This document shows positions 1 through 9,192 of a stretch of DNA of 64,000 bases, one piece after another. This stretch comes from Novipirellula aureliae (lineage in GTDB: Bacteria > Planctomycetota > Planctomycetia > Pirellulales > Pirellulaceae). Position numbers and translations under genes: made by a program. Positions within the stretch are counted from its first letter, which is position 1; each line of letters begins with the position of its first letter. The stretch is from the NCBI RefSeq assembly GCF_007860185.1, contig NZ_SJPY01000005.1:372001-436000 (forward strand). Reading direction: 5' to 3'. Under the pieces are notes generated by a model that did not search any database, was not told the origin of the DNA, and saw nothing but the letters and a program-made list of their open reading frames with translations.

Positions 1-886
1 CGAGCATTTCTTGGTACGACTCCATCGTCATGATGAATTCATAGAACGCGACCGATGCCTCGCTTTGGTTGTAGGCTTCGGCGTAAATCTCAGTCGCCTT
101 CGCGTCGGCAACCCCATGAATCTCCTGCACCGTTTTGTAAGCTTCTGACTCGATCGCTAGCAAGTCGCGTTCACTCTTGCCCATGATCTTTGCCGCTTCG
201 CCAGCACCCTCGCTGCGAAAACGCTCGGCGATCTGTTGCCGTTCGCTGATCATACGTTCGAAAATACGCTTGCGGACACTTTCGTTGTAATTGATTCGCT
301 TGAACCGGACGTCAAGCAATTCGATCCCAAAATCGGTGAGCTTGCTGGCGGCCTTGCTGAAAATTTCTGCCTCGATCTTTGCTCGGCCCATCGTGATCGG
401 ATAGAGCATGCCAATGTTACCTGGCGCGTCGAGCAGGGTCGCATCGCGATCGGGCTCGCGGTCCTTCGTGGTGCGAATGACTTCGATCAGCTCGTGTTTC
501 GCGATCGCGTTGCGGGTCTCACTTCCAAGGATGTCGTCCAAACGAGACTGGGCGCTACGCTCGTCGCGAAGTCGCAGGAAGAATTGCTTGGCGTCGTTGA
601 TTCGCCAGCGTCCGAACGTATCAACGACGATGTAGGTTTTGTCCTTGGTCGGCATCTCGTTAGGTCGACCGTCCCAAGCCAGAACCCGCTTTTCGATGCG
701 GGTGACTTCTTGAATGAAGGGGATCTTGAAATGTAACCCTGCGTCGCGAATCGGTTCACCAACGGGTTTGCCGAATTGTGTGATGATAATCTGTTCGGTT
801 TCCGACACCGTGTACGCGCCGCTGAAACCGAAGAAGGTCGCCAATAGCAGGAGAATGATCGCAAGGGGGAGAGTAGCTCGTTTCAT
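1..886 (-). CDS. hflC: HflC, membrane protease modulator (partial, C-terminus off the left edge)
   Basis: The minus-strand reading from the ATG at 884-886 begins MKRATLPLAIILLLLATFF, a single N-terminal membrane anchor. An SPFH/Band-7 domain follows (ITQFGKPVGEPIRDAGLHFK) and then a charged coiled-coil tail rich in Glu/Ala. About 295 residues are visible and no stop is reached before the window edge. In known systems HflC pairs with HflK in a large ring that encloses and modulates the FtsH protease in the inner membrane. The start overlaps the hflK stop by four bases (ATGA), so the two are translationally coupled. The family call is strong; only the extreme C-terminus is unseen. Confidence 0.93.
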   Translation of the reverse strand, partial: MKRATLPLAIILLLLATFFGFSGAYTVSETEQIIITQFGKPVGEPIRDAGLHFKIPFIQEVTRIEKRVLAWDGRPNEMPTKDKTYIVVDTFGRWRINDAKQFFLRLRDERSAQSRLDDILGSETRNAIAKHELIEVIRTTKDREPDRDATLLDAPGNIGMLYPITMGRAKIEAEIFSKAASKLTDFGIELLDVRFKRINYNESVRKRIFERMISERQQIAERFRSEGAGEAAKIMGKSERDLLAIESEAYKTVQEIHGVADAKATEIYAEAYNQSEASVAFYEFIMTMESYQEML

Positions 887-1908
887 CGCTGACCCCGTTG
901 GTTTTCGGTTGATAGTTGTAGTAGCGGCAAAATCTGACTGGCATCTTCGTCGATGATGATCTTCTTACCTAGTTTTGGAACCACCTCGCGCATCGTTTCG
1001 ATGTAGATGCGTCGTTTGGTCACCTCTGGAGCTTTCAGGAACTCGGTCAACACCGCATTGAAGCGAGAGACATCGCCTTCGGCTTCGTTGACGCGTTGGA
1101 GCGCGTACCCCTCAGCGGCTTGAATCTTCTGTTCAGCTTCACCACTGGCGCGAGGAACCACTTTGTTGTATTCGCCGTTGGCGACATTGATCATTTTTTC
1201 CCGCTCTTGCTGGGCCTGGTTGACTTCGTTAAACGAAGGCTGAACCGGTAAAGGTGGATTGACATTCTTCAGCTGGACCTGATCGATGCTCAAACCAAGC
1301 TGGTATTTGTTTACCTGCTCCTGTAGTTGGGCCAGAGCATCCGCTTCGATCTCTTGCCGCCCCACGGTAATAACTTCATCGACGGTGCGATCACCAACGA
1401 CAGTACGCATGACCGATTCGGATATATCGCGTAACGTGTCGCCGGGGTCGCGTACCTCAAACAGAAACAATCTCGGTTCCCGAATCCGATACTGGATGAT
1501 CCATTCGACAGTCGCTGCATTGAGATCCCCCGTGACCATGCTGCGTTCTTCTACCTGCTCAGATGAAAACTGCATCGGATCGGAAGCATCCGCGGTGCCA
1601 AAACCGAATTCTTGTTTCAATTGACGCTTTACCGGGACGATCGATACCCGGTCAACGCCGAAAGGAAACTTGAAACGCAAACCGGGGTCGACCGTTTTGA
1701 CATACTTGCCAAACCGCAGCACGACCCCCTGCGATTCCGCTTGGACCGTGTAGATCGACGTGTAGGCAAAAATGACCAGCAAAATGGCGGGGACTACCCA
1801 GACGAGAAAAGGACGAAAATCTTCGAATCTTCCCCAATCGATGTTTCCCCAATCAATATTTCGGCGGTTGTCGCGTTCAAAACTCATCTGACGGATCGAT
1901 GGTGACAA
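883..1908 (-). CDS. hflK: HflK, membrane protease modulator
   Basis: A 341-residue SPFH protein. One transmembrane helix (about residues 33-55, FLVWVVPAILLVIFAYTSIY) precedes a Band-7 domain with the conserved ESQGVVLRFGKYVKTVDPGL and a C-terminal coiled coil. With HflC it forms the FtsH-associated complex facing the periplasm. A start at the internal Met of MSFERDNRR (1887) is equally plausible and gives a more usual HflK N-terminus; the first seven residues look unconserved. A repeated NIDWGNIDWGRF stretch sits before the membrane helix. It is first in the hflKC pair, and about 375 bp with no recognisable gene lies upstream. Confidence 0.93.
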   Translation of the reverse strand: MSPSIRQMSFERDNRRNIDWGNIDWGRFEDFRPFLVWVVPAILLVIFAYTSIYTVQAESQGVVLRFGKYVKTVDPGLRFKFPFGVDRVSIVPVKRQLKQEFGFGTADASDPMQFSSEQVEERSMVTGDLNAATVEWIIQYRIREPRLFLFEVRDPGDTLRDISESVMRTVVGDRTVDEVITVGRQEIEADALAQLQEQVNKYQLGLSIDQVQLKNVNPPLPVQPSFNEVNQAQQEREKMINVANGEYNKVVPRASGEAEQKIQAAEGYALQRVNEAEGDVSRFNAVLTEFLKAPEVTKRRIYIETMREVVPKLGKKIIIDEDASQILPLLQLSTENQRGQR

Positions 1909-2284
1909 AGGATTTGCCGGTGCATCGCTTCGAGATGCAGAAAGTCATCCAAGGACGACTTGCGACGCGTTGGAACGCCCGGCACGGTGTTGATAATACT
2001 CCCCCGACTTCAAACAAGTCGGACGACAGGCCTAAGTATAACCCAAGTTTCGGCGAGCACCTCCCCAATTTGCAACATTCGACTTCGCGTCGTGTCTACC
2101 AAATCACCGAAACCGGACAAAACCGAGCAACAAGAAGTATCCTTGCTCGGCGAATCTGCCCGAATGCCGGCCATTGTAGTTCACGCCCAATGAATTGTCC
2201 AAAAAGCTCCTCAGAGGAACAAAAAAACATACGCCGAAATGATGCACGACACGGTGCATATCAGGCATCTGGGTTCGCACTCCG
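1909..2284. other. Intergenic stretch upstream of hflK
   Basis: No protein, RNA or repeat could be recognised here. Short readings exist in several frames but none has family features. It should hold the hflKC promoter and the eroded upstream part of the beta-helix gene fragment that becomes readable from 2285. Confidence 0.4.
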
Positions 2285-2620
2285 GTGAGGGCCGTTGAAT
2301 TGAAGAATAACCTTTGTAATATGGTTTACGGAATCATGCGTGCGGATCAAGGTCCGCCTTATACCACCGATAAGAAATCGCTTGCTTTTAGTCATAATCG
2401 CGACGATGCCAAAGCCGATAAATTTGTCAGTGCAGAGAAAGGTGATTTTCGGCTGGTAAAGGGCTCTGCGGCAATCGATCAAGGTATAGCCCTGCCGGTA
2501 ATGAATGGCGACTATCAAGGCGACGCCCCCGACTTAGGCGCCTACGAGTATGGTGGAGAGGAATGGAAGGCCGGTTCCGATCTTTCCAAACCTGAATTTA
2601 TTGATGAGAAAACCCGTTGA
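2285..2620 (+). pseudogene. C-terminal remnant of a beta-helix (DUF1565-type) secreted protein
   Basis: Roughly 110 codons read as the end of a right-handed beta-helix protein. The stretch AAIDQGIALPVMNGDYQGDA, then PDLGAYEYGGEEWKAG and a final FIDEKTR, mirrors the last 60 residues of the gene at 2856-4967 (IDAGIAIPG, APDLGAYEFQGQDWMAG, FPDEKKR). The N-terminal signal and helix coils are missing. This is therefore a truncated paralogue, left by duplication or by a deletion that removed the 5' end. No ribosome site or plausible start precedes it. Confidence 0.75.
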
Positions 2621-2684
2621 TCCTTTGAATACAATGCCGGTGTATCAGCGTTTGTATCCGCGTTCTTTGGGGACAGCCTAGAGA

Positions 2685-2759
2685 AATCGAAACAGGCCCA
2701 ATCGAAACAGGCCCAATCGAAACAGGCCCAATCGAAATGGGTCCAATCGAAACAGGGCC
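2685..2759 (+). repeat. 15-bp tandem repeat, five units
   Basis: The unit AATCGAAACAGGCCC is repeated five times in perfect register. The first three copies are identical, and copies 4 and 5 carry a few substitutions (AATGGGTCC, AACAGGGCC). It lies between the broken and the intact beta-helix genes. No function can be read from it; slippage-type expansion is the simplest explanation. Confidence 0.9.
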
Positions 2760-2855
2760 GGTACATTTTACAGTAAACGCAACTGGCATACCGCTAATTA
2801 AATCAACTGGGATTGGGCGGTTCTTGCCGATCCTAGTAAAGGAAAAGTTTGACCC

Positions 2856-4967
2856 ATGACCAAGATTAGGCTCTGTCATAAAACTCGCTCTGGCTGCGAG
2901 CGACCCATCTCTCGCCTGGCTGCTTCTGGCTCCATCGACAATACAACCGATATCGCCTGCTTCGCCTTCGTTGCCAGTCCAAAAAAATACTTGCTCTCGG
3001 GCCGACGACGGAGTTTTCCGAAAGAGCCCAGTGGTGCACATACAGTTGCAGCGGTTATCGCGGTATTCATCTTGCTCTGGTGTCCCTCCATACTTGCGGC
3101 AAAGAACCTATACGTCGATGCCAACGGCGGTGATGATACCCAGCCTGGAACCCTGGATAAGCCATTCCAGACGCTTCAGCATGCGACCAGCAAAATGGTG
3201 TTCGGCGATGTTTGCATCATCAAGGCTGGTGTCTACCGTGAGACCCTTATTCCCAAAGCCGATGGGCTGACCTTCCGGAACTTTGAAGATGATTATGTCC
3301 TCCTCACTGGGTTGGATACGGTTAAGGGATGGACTCGGCATGAAGGGAAGATCTGGAAAGCGGGGTTTACTCGGGCTTCTCCTCCTGGCAGCTTTAAGGC
3401 CTCCATGGTCTTTGTTGATGGCCAGCGTATGAATTGGGCCCGCACTCCCAATGAAGATGGCGACATGCTCAACAACAAAGATACGCGTTTGGTGAAGGTC
3501 GGTGCTGATACCAGCAAGCGTTCTTCGATTTTGGGTACGGTTGTCTTTGAGGACTTGCCTTCGCCAGCAAAGGACGCCTGGAAGGGAGCCTATTTTGTGG
3601 GACTCGCCTCTTACAATGTAGCCGCTTGGTTCACGGCCAATAAGGGGCTCGTGCAGGAATCGGATGGCAATTCACTCGTCGTCAAGGATATCTCCTGGAA
3701 CTGGATGAATGGTGCCAGTAAGGGACGTTTTCTGGGGGATGGTTATGGCTATCTCATTGGACACCTGCTGGCCCTGGATGCTGAGACCGAGTGGCATCTT
3801 CAAGACGATACGCTCTACCTCTATCCTCCCGCAGGCACGGATATGGAAACGGCACGTATCGAAGCCCGGAGCCGCATCCTGGGACTGGACCTCTCCGGGC
3901 GGACGGGGATCACCATTGAGGGAATCAACTTCAAGGCCGCCGGGGTGAAGATGGAAGCTTCGGCCAACTGCGTACTAGACCGGTGTACCTTCCGCTATGC
4001 ATCCAGCTTTTCGGCCTTTCGTGAACATGCCTGGGGTGATTACAAAAACGGAGACGGTGGTATCTACATCTCCGGGCATCACAACACGGTTAAGAACTGC
4101 TACATCGGCAAGACCTGGGGCAATGGCATTGCTCTGTGGGGGCATCACAATACGCTGGAGAATTCCATCGTCGAGCATTGCAACTGGCAGGCAGAACGAT
4201 TGGCCAATATCTCCTGCCCCGGAGATGACAATGTCATTCAGGCCAACACCGTCCGGTTTGGTGCCCGCGAGGGAATGGATCTGGGCAATGGTCGATGGGT
4301 CGATAAGTACGCTCTGCGGGCCCTGGTTAAGTTCAACCATGTGCATGATCTGGGACTGCTATGCCCCGACGGAGGATTGTTCTATGTCAATCATCAGGGG
4401 GGAGGGAAGCCGCTTGCCAATACCGAAATCTGCTACAACATTTGGCATGATTATCCCAGCGCCGATAGCCCACGCCCCCATGGAGGCATCTATCTCGACA
4501 ATATGAGTAGTGGCTACAAGATTCATCACAATGTGATAAGGAATGTTATCTCAGGCGTGCATCTGAATGACATCTCGCGGGACAACAATACCCATGATGT
4601 CTATGTCTACCACAATACGATCATAAACTGTAAACACGCTGTCCGGATGAACCAAGGACAAAAGGGCAGCATCAATACCAAAAATGTCATTGTTCAGAAC
4701 AACCGAAGTAACGGCAGTGACTTCGAAGGCACTCAGGTTGACCACAACCAGTCGGATATGCACGATAGGGGATACGTGGATCCAAGAAATAAAGACTATC
4801 GTTTAAAATCGATATCAATGTCTATCGATGCAGGCATCGCAATTCCTGGAATAAACGACGATGCCGTGGGGGCTCCTGATTTAGGAGCCTATGAGTTCCA
4901 GGGTCAGGACTGGATGGCAGGGGCATCCATTGACGTTCCTGATTTCCCTGATGAAAAGAAACGCTAA
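2856..4967 (+). CDS. Secreted right-handed parallel beta-helix protein (polysaccharide lyase-like)
   Basis: The mature part begins KNLYVDANGGDDTQPGTLDK, the DUF1565-type opening of beta-helix proteins. Many short helix coils follow (NTVKNCYIGKTWGNGIALWG and similar His/Asn-rich turns) and the end is PDLGAYEFQGQDWMAG. A signal peptide (AVIAVFILLWCPSILAA) lies near residues 66-82. The first 60 or so codons are basic and non-conserved, so the true start is probably a TTG near 2991 or another alternative codon rather than 2856. Family members bind or cleave plant or algal polysaccharides, but no catalytic residues could be assigned. It precedes a GH36 gene on the same strand, which suggests a small saccharide-utilisation unit. 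Confidence 0.8.
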   Translation: MTKIRLCHKTRSGCERPISRLAASGSIDNTTDIACFAFVASPKKYLLSGRRRSFPKEPSGAHTVAAVIAVFILLWCPSILAAKNLYVDANGGDDTQPGTLDKPFQTLQHATSKMVFGDVCIIKAGVYRETLIPKADGLTFRNFEDDYVLLTGLDTVKGWTRHEGKIWKAGFTRASPPGSFKASMVFVDGQRMNWARTPNEDGDMLNNKDTRLVKVGADTSKRSSILGTVVFEDLPSPAKDAWKGAYFVGLASYNVAAWFTANKGLVQESDGNSLVVKDISWNWMNGASKGRFLGDGYGYLIGHLLALDAETEWHLQDDTLYLYPPAGTDMETARIEARSRILGLDLSGRTGITIEGINFKAAGVKMEASANCVLDRCTFRYASSFSAFREHAWGDYKNGDGGIYISGHHNTVKNCYIGKTWGNGIALWGHHNTLENSIVEHCNWQAERLANISCPGDDNVIQANTVRFGAREGMDLGNGRWVDKYALRALVKFNHVHDLGLLCPDGGLFYVNHQGGGKPLANTEICYNIWHDYPSADSPRPHGGIYLDNMSSGYKIHHNVIRNVISGVHLNDISRDNNTHDVYVYHNTIINCKHAVRMNQGQKGSINTKNVIVQNNRSNGSDFEGTQVDHNQSDMHDRGYVDPRNKDYRLKSISMSIDAGIAIPGINDDAVGAPDLGAYEFQGQDWMAGASIDVPDFPDEKKR

Positions 4968-5127
4968 TGATGGCAGTGTCATTCACAATTGGAAGAAAGC
5001 CCTCGAGAATGACGGAACACTCAATGCTAAAAAGGCCAACTGGAGTCAGGATGGTCCTATGCTGTCGATTCAACCGCCGGCGAAGCTACTAAACCAATAC
5101 GATACGGTTGTAAAAGTAAATTTTTGA
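4950..5127 (+). pseudogene. Short decayed coding fragment between the two carbohydrate genes
   Basis: A reading frame offset from the beta-helix gene runs NDGSVIHNWKKALENDGT ... GPMLSIQPPAKLLNQYDTVV and stops 14 bp before the GH36 start. The composition is protein-like rather than random, yet it has no start of its own and only about 55 codons. It may be the tail of a deleted secreted enzyme. The family was not recognised. Confidence 0.35.
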
Positions 5128-5140
5128 AGGATATCCCCAT

Positions 5141-7192
5141 ATGAAATGTTTCCAATGCTCGCTGATTTTTATGATCATTTTCCTGTGCTCGACCTTGCAG
5201 GCTGAGCCCCTTGTCATTGGTGATCGTTCCAAGGGATTGATCGTTGAGACCCTTGATTCCACCCTGCCGGATGAGTCGGGTATGGTGCTCATCCGTGAAA
5301 TGTTGTTACCGACATTCGAGCGAGGTGCCTACTATCGTCCGTACTCGGGTGGCGGCCCCAGAGGCAACCGCGTCGAAGCGGTTGCCTTTAAAACGATTGC
5401 TGAACTCGAGGCCTATCGCCCCTCCGCGACGCGGAAAGGACACACGAGTGTTCAGCAGGGACAGTTCATTCTTCTAGAGCTCAAGGGTGGTCGCTATCTG
5501 GCGATTTTGCCCATGACCTCTGAAAAGGTTTACGGCCAATTCTTTGTTGAAAAGGGCAAGCTCCTGCTCAAAACAGGGAACTTTGGAACCAATGCGGTGC
5601 AAGGTAAGATTCCTCTGCTGTGCTGGGCTTATGGCAATTCGCCTTACTCGGCAACGCAGGCGGTTTGGGAGCAGGTCTTTGAGTCCGGCTACGTTGCGGC
5701 CCAGCCGCGTGGGGACAAAGGCTTTCCCGAGGAGCCCTACGGATATCTTGGCTGGTGTTCCTGGGAACATTACAAAAGAAACATCTCAGAAGAGGTCATC
5801 ACGGAGGCGGTTCACACGCTGGAAAAAAGTGGCGCACCGATTCGTTGGGTCATGATCGACGATGGCTATTTGGATGTCCAGGGCGCAAAGCTACGCAGTT
5901 TTGGTGTGGATCAGAAGAAGTTCCCGAATGGCTGGAAGCCAATCATGGATTTGAAGAATCCAGAGAAGATCAAATGGATTGGCATCTGGCGAAACTTTGG
6001 CGGATATATGGGGGGAACCTCATCGGCGCACACGATGGATGATCTGAAGCCCTTCCTGGCCAATACCATGAGTAGGGGAACCGTCCTACCAGATGGACGC
6101 CCAGAGTCATCAAAGGCGTTTTATGAAAAGATGGTGTCCGATACCAAAGATAACGGTTTTGATTTCGTTAAGGTCGACTTCCATACCCGCACCTTTGACC
6201 ACTATATGGGGACAGCCGATCCGGTTGGCGTGATGCGATTGAATAATGAAGCGCTTGAGGAGGCCACCCACTCGATGGGCATTCCCTTGCTGAACTGTAT
6301 CGCCCAGCCCAATGTGAATTCTCTGCAAACCAAGTATAGCATGCTCACGCGATCCAGCCCGGATTACAACCAAATGGATAAGGCGAAGAACAAATGCAAT
6401 ACCTACCAGAGCTTTGCGAATCATCTCTGGATGGGGCAAACGGTCTGGGGTGATCTCGACATGTTCCACACCCACGACCAGCGGGATGTCAATTCGATGG
6501 CCATCGCCCGTGCGATCTCGGGCGGCCCCATTTACATTTCCGATGAGCCTTCGAAGGTCGTCCCGAAAGTGCTGCATCAACTAGCCTATCGAGACGGGAA
6601 ACTGCTACGGACCGCAGCCCCGGCGACACTTCTGCCAGAGAGCTTTTTCATCCATCCCTTCCGCAATGACGAAGTCTTCCGTGTCATTGCACCCATGGAA
6701 GATGGGGTGGCAGCGATCGCTTTGTTTAACTTTACGGAGAGTGGCAAAGCATTGAGCAGCGGATTTACGGCTAAAGACTACAGCCACGCTGGTGAGCTGC
6801 TGCAGCCCAACGAGGGCGCATGGCCCGTGCCAGACGAAGGTCTCTTGGTATATGATCGTGAGACAAAGACGGCTGTCGATTTAGCAAATGGCTTCTCTAC
6901 CGATGTGCCAAACTTCGATGCCAAACTCCTCCTGATCTATCCAAAGAACAAGGGCTGGGCTGTAATCGGTCGTAGCGATAAGTTCCTTCCTGCCGCTGCG
7001 ATCAAAATGAATTCGGTAACGTCCTCATCGGTAAGTTTCATGTTGAAGGAATCCGGCCCGCTCCTGATTTGGAGCGAAAAGGGTGCACCCCTATTAGAAG
7101 GTGCTTCCTTTCAATCGATCGGCAGCAATCTCTACCTTGCGGAACTGGCCGTCGAAGAGGGGGTTCGTGAAATCACTATTTCAAGGAAATAA
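5141..7192 (+). CDS. GH36 Sip1/raffinose-synthase-type alpha-galactosidase, secreted
   Basis: 683 residues with a signal peptide (MKCFQCSLIFMIIFLCSTLQA) and a GH36 TIM barrel of the Sip1/raffinose-synthase branch. YGYLGWCSWEHYKRN opens the barrel, WVMIDDGYLD is a characteristic early strand and DFVKVDFHT carries the expected catalytic nucleophile Asp. QTVWGDLDMFHTHD and GGPIYISDEPSK are further family blocks. The predicted activity is release or transfer of alpha-galactosyl groups. A ribosome site (AAGGA) lies 10 bp before the ATG, which fixes the start. The neighbouring beta-helix gene suggests joint use of an alpha-galactoside-containing polysaccharide; that pairing is inference. Confidence 0.88.
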   Translation: MKCFQCSLIFMIIFLCSTLQAEPLVIGDRSKGLIVETLDSTLPDESGMVLIREMLLPTFERGAYYRPYSGGGPRGNRVEAVAFKTIAELEAYRPSATRKGHTSVQQGQFILLELKGGRYLAILPMTSEKVYGQFFVEKGKLLLKTGNFGTNAVQGKIPLLCWAYGNSPYSATQAVWEQVFESGYVAAQPRGDKGFPEEPYGYLGWCSWEHYKRNISEEVITEAVHTLEKSGAPIRWVMIDDGYLDVQGAKLRSFGVDQKKFPNGWKPIMDLKNPEKIKWIGIWRNFGGYMGGTSSAHTMDDLKPFLANTMSRGTVLPDGRPESSKAFYEKMVSDTKDNGFDFVKVDFHTRTFDHYMGTADPVGVMRLNNEALEEATHSMGIPLLNCIAQPNVNSLQTKYSMLTRSSPDYNQMDKAKNKCNTYQSFANHLWMGQTVWGDLDMFHTHDQRDVNSMAIARAISGGPIYISDEPSKVVPKVLHQLAYRDGKLLRTAAPATLLPESFFIHPFRNDEVFRVIAPMEDGVAAIALFNFTESGKALSSGFTAKDYSHAGELLQPNEGAWPVPDEGLLVYDRETKTAVDLANGFSTDVPNFDAKLLLIYPKNKGWAVIGRSDKFLPAAAIKMNSVTSSSVSFMLKESGPLLIWSEKGAPLLEGASFQSIGSNLYLAELAVEEGVREITISRK

Positions 7193-7263
7193 CGACAGGC
7201 CTCTGTGCCAACATGAGTGAGACAACTTTGAGTTTTTCAAAGTTGAGGGCAGGGGGAATTTGA

Positions 7264-7600
7264 ATGACCGAAATTACTGGCAAAAAAGTGAGGGGAAAAT
7301 CCCGAGGTCGTTGCAAAAGCGGATCGGCGTCGTTTCACATCCGAGTACAAACATCGTATCGCACTGGAGGCTGAAACGTGTACCGAGCCTGGTGAGATTG
7401 GAGCCCTGCTGCGTCGTCAAGGCCTATATTCGGCCGTCATCCAGCGGTAGCGTCGTCAACTTCGGGAGCAACCGGTGTCATCTTCGTCCTCGTCGAAAAA
7501 GTCCAACAGCGGACCATCAGCCAAGCGTCACTGGGCGCTCGTCTCAAACACGAGAATGGCCGTCGGGCAAACAACGAACGTGCGCAACGCGGCATGAAAT
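7264..7600 (+). pseudogene. IS3-family transposase OrfA remnant
   Basis: From 7325 the frame reads RRFTSEYKHRIALEAETCTE and then PGEIGALLRRQGLYSAVIQR, the helix-turn-helix start of IS3-type OrfA. An in-frame TAG at 7448-7450 replaces the expected Trp, after which RRQLREQ continues. The preceding MTEITGKKVRGKSRGR (from 7264) is the usual N-terminus but in another frame. At least one frameshift and one stop therefore kill the gene. No OrfB (DDE domain) or clear terminal inverted repeats were found, so this is only a fragment of the element. Confidence 0.8.
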
Positions 7601-8026
7601 TAAGTTTGTTTCGGGACGTTTAGTAAATCCGCTGCGATCGGATTCGGCAACATCCGCTTGCCGAACCAAACCAACAGTTCGTCAGACAGATTGTCTCTTT
7701 TGCCAAGCACAAGCGAAACGAACTCAGCAAACTCCGATGGAAGCAAACGTTGTTTCTGTGACTCCATCGAGAGCAGTCATTCAGCAAGTTGCCAAAGCAA
7801 GATACCGGGAGACGCTGAGTCGCGAACTTCGTCACCGACGATACGAAGTATTTGCACAATTTCTTGCAGATAGAGACTTGTTGCCTCGGTTTGATGGTGT
7901 GGCTTCCAACCGTCCAACGAAGCGTTGCACCTTGGGCAGCGTCTTCATCCGCTTCCTCGTTTTTCAAGGCTCGTCGCCGAAATGATGCAATGGATTCCCA
8001 TAGCTTGCTGCTTTTCCATTCAAGCC

Positions 8027-8331
8027 ATGTCGAAAGATAGCGACGGAGATTGCGTCGCGTACGTCGCGGTTGTAGCCAATGCAGCGAAACGTTGTGCGAG
8101 GACAGCTCGAAATCTTGCAGCAGCTGCGACGAAACCCTTTGTGCCTACTGTCTGGGCGAGTGCTCGGCTTGTGGCGATTCCTATTGTGAACACTGCTTAA
8201 ACCAGGAGAACCTTTGCGATGATTGCGTTGAAAAACAAGAAACCGAACCGGTCGAGACGCCGTCAGAGGCGAGCACGCCCAAGGCTTCGGTTCACACCGT
8301 ATGCCTGGGCGAAACTGCTCTGCCTTCGTGA
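8027..8331 (+). pseudogene. Cys-rich zinc-binding protein remnant
   Basis: The frame from about 8050 is dense in CxxC pairs: CSQCSETLCED, CSSCDETLCAYC, CSACGDSYCEHC, CDDC. That fits a small structural zinc-binding protein. A possible original start (MSKDSDGD at 8027) is in another frame, so a frameshift separates start and body. The reading ends at 8331 in the middle of the next fragment. Similar Cys-rich genes accompany JAB/ThiF-type cassettes in planctomycete elements (recalled, not checked). Confidence 0.5.
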
Positions 8332-8370
8332 TGCCGGCCCAAGCGAAGTGGGTGGATTCGGTATCAGCGA
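8273..8370 (+). pseudogene. JAB/MPN (Mov34-type) isopeptidase N-terminal fragment
   Basis: In a frame shifted from the Cys-rich remnant the reading is [20 protein letters not shown] followed by SEVGGFGIS. This is the opening of the stand-alone JAB-domain proteins that travel with E1(ThiF)/E2-like genes in bacterial elements, and its Glu (SEVGG) is the conserved catalytic-region acid. The sequence leaves the family right after GFGIS. The metal-binding HxH...D part is absent, so the fragment cannot be active. Confidence 0.55.
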
Positions 8371-8682
8371 CGCCAAGAAGTCGAACGGGAACTTGCGGTT
8401 GAAACTACAAAAGCCAGCCCGCAGCCCTCTCGCGACCCTCCTCAGGCTTCCCAGCACACCAATGGGCAAGCACCCGCAGGCGGCAACGGCCAATCGCGTA
8501 TTCGCGAAGCGACCGAGGCCCAAATCCGAGCGATTCACGCGATCGCATCGAAAGCGAATGTCCATTTGGCAAGCCAGCTAGAAACCGACTTTGACGTTTC
8601 CACGCCGAAGCAGTTGACGCTGAGGCAAGCCAGCGACTTGATCGAAAAGCTCAAAAGCCGTCTTAACCAAACTGCGTCGTAG
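8332..8682 (+). pseudogene. C-terminal fragment of a phage/element DNA-binding-type protein
   Basis: A third overlapping frame reads [20 protein letters not shown], a Gln/Gly-rich linker, and then [20 protein letters not shown] ... TPKQLTLRQASDLIEKLKSR to a TAG at 8680. The last 60 residues match, from memory, a small helical module found at the C-terminus of single-strand annealing and related element proteins. It has no start and is joined directly to the JAB fragment, so this is a deletion scar rather than a working gene. Confidence 0.5.
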
Positions 8683-8753
8683 CCAGCTGAATCAAATTCG
8701 CTACTACCTCGCTCCTTTCTCTTCACGACTAAAAAACAGGGACAATACAACGA

Positions 8754-9053
8754 ATGCTCTCGCAGCTAGTCCTGATCGCGGTTTTGTCTTTCGCCCTTGC
8801 GTCAGCGATGCTCGTGGTACGCAACGACCGGAGGCAAATACGAACCATGCGGCGGATGATGCAAATGATGATCCGCCAACAACCAACCAAGGAGCAACCG
8901 GCCCATGAAACCACTCCTCGTCAACCTGATCGTCGGTGGTCTTTCGCTGACGATTCTCCCCGGCATGTCGACGCCAACGACGACACGAGTCACACCCGAG
9001 ACTTTCGAGGAACTCGTACGCCTGCAACAATCGGTGGGCGATCTGCAAGGTGA
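8754..9053 (+). CDS. Possible small membrane-anchored protein
   Basis: The first 50 codons give one membrane helix (MLSQLVLIAVLSFALASAML) and a basic Met/Arg/Gln-rich tail. Beyond about 8905 the frame overlaps the next gene and loses protein character, so the natural protein is probably about 50-60 residues with its stop displaced by a small indel. No family was recognised. It belongs with the neighbouring element debris. Confidence 0.3.
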   Translation: MLSQLVLIAVLSFALASAMLVVRNDRRQIRTMRRMMQMMIRQQPTKEQPAHETTPRQPDRRWSFADDSPRHVDANDDTSHTRDFRGTRTPATIGGRSAR

Positions 9054-9180
9054 ACTCAATCGCGGGCGAGACCAGCTCGAGGAAGACCGGCGGCAATGGG
9101 ACCAGCGTGAACGCCGAGCCCCAGTCATTGCAGCGGCCCCCAATGGGCTTGCCCCATTGGAGCCAACGATTGGCAGCTAA
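8905..9180 (+). CDS. Small membrane/coiled-coil protein of a decayed element
   Basis: A 91-residue reading with an N-terminal hydrophobic segment (PLLVNLIVGGLSLTILPG) and a charged helix (LQQSVGDLQGELNRGRDQLE) suited to a coiled coil. A fair ribosome site (AAGGAG) lies 11 bp before the ATG. Its last codons (PNGLAPLEP) run into a palindromic CCAATGGGCTTGCCCC element, so the native C-terminus may be lost. The function is unknown. Confidence 0.5.
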   Translation: MKPLLVNLIVGGLSLTILPGMSTPTTTRVTPETFEELVRLQQSVGDLQGELNRGRDQLEEDRRQWDQRERRAPVIAAAPNGLAPLEPTIGS

Positions 9181-9192
9181 AAACAGCACCGT

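Noticed and set aside
7600-8000. Several plus- and minus-strand frames between the IS3 remnant and the Cys-rich remnant
   Set aside because: Ser/Arg-rich, mutually overlapping and without recognisable motifs; most likely non-coding debris.
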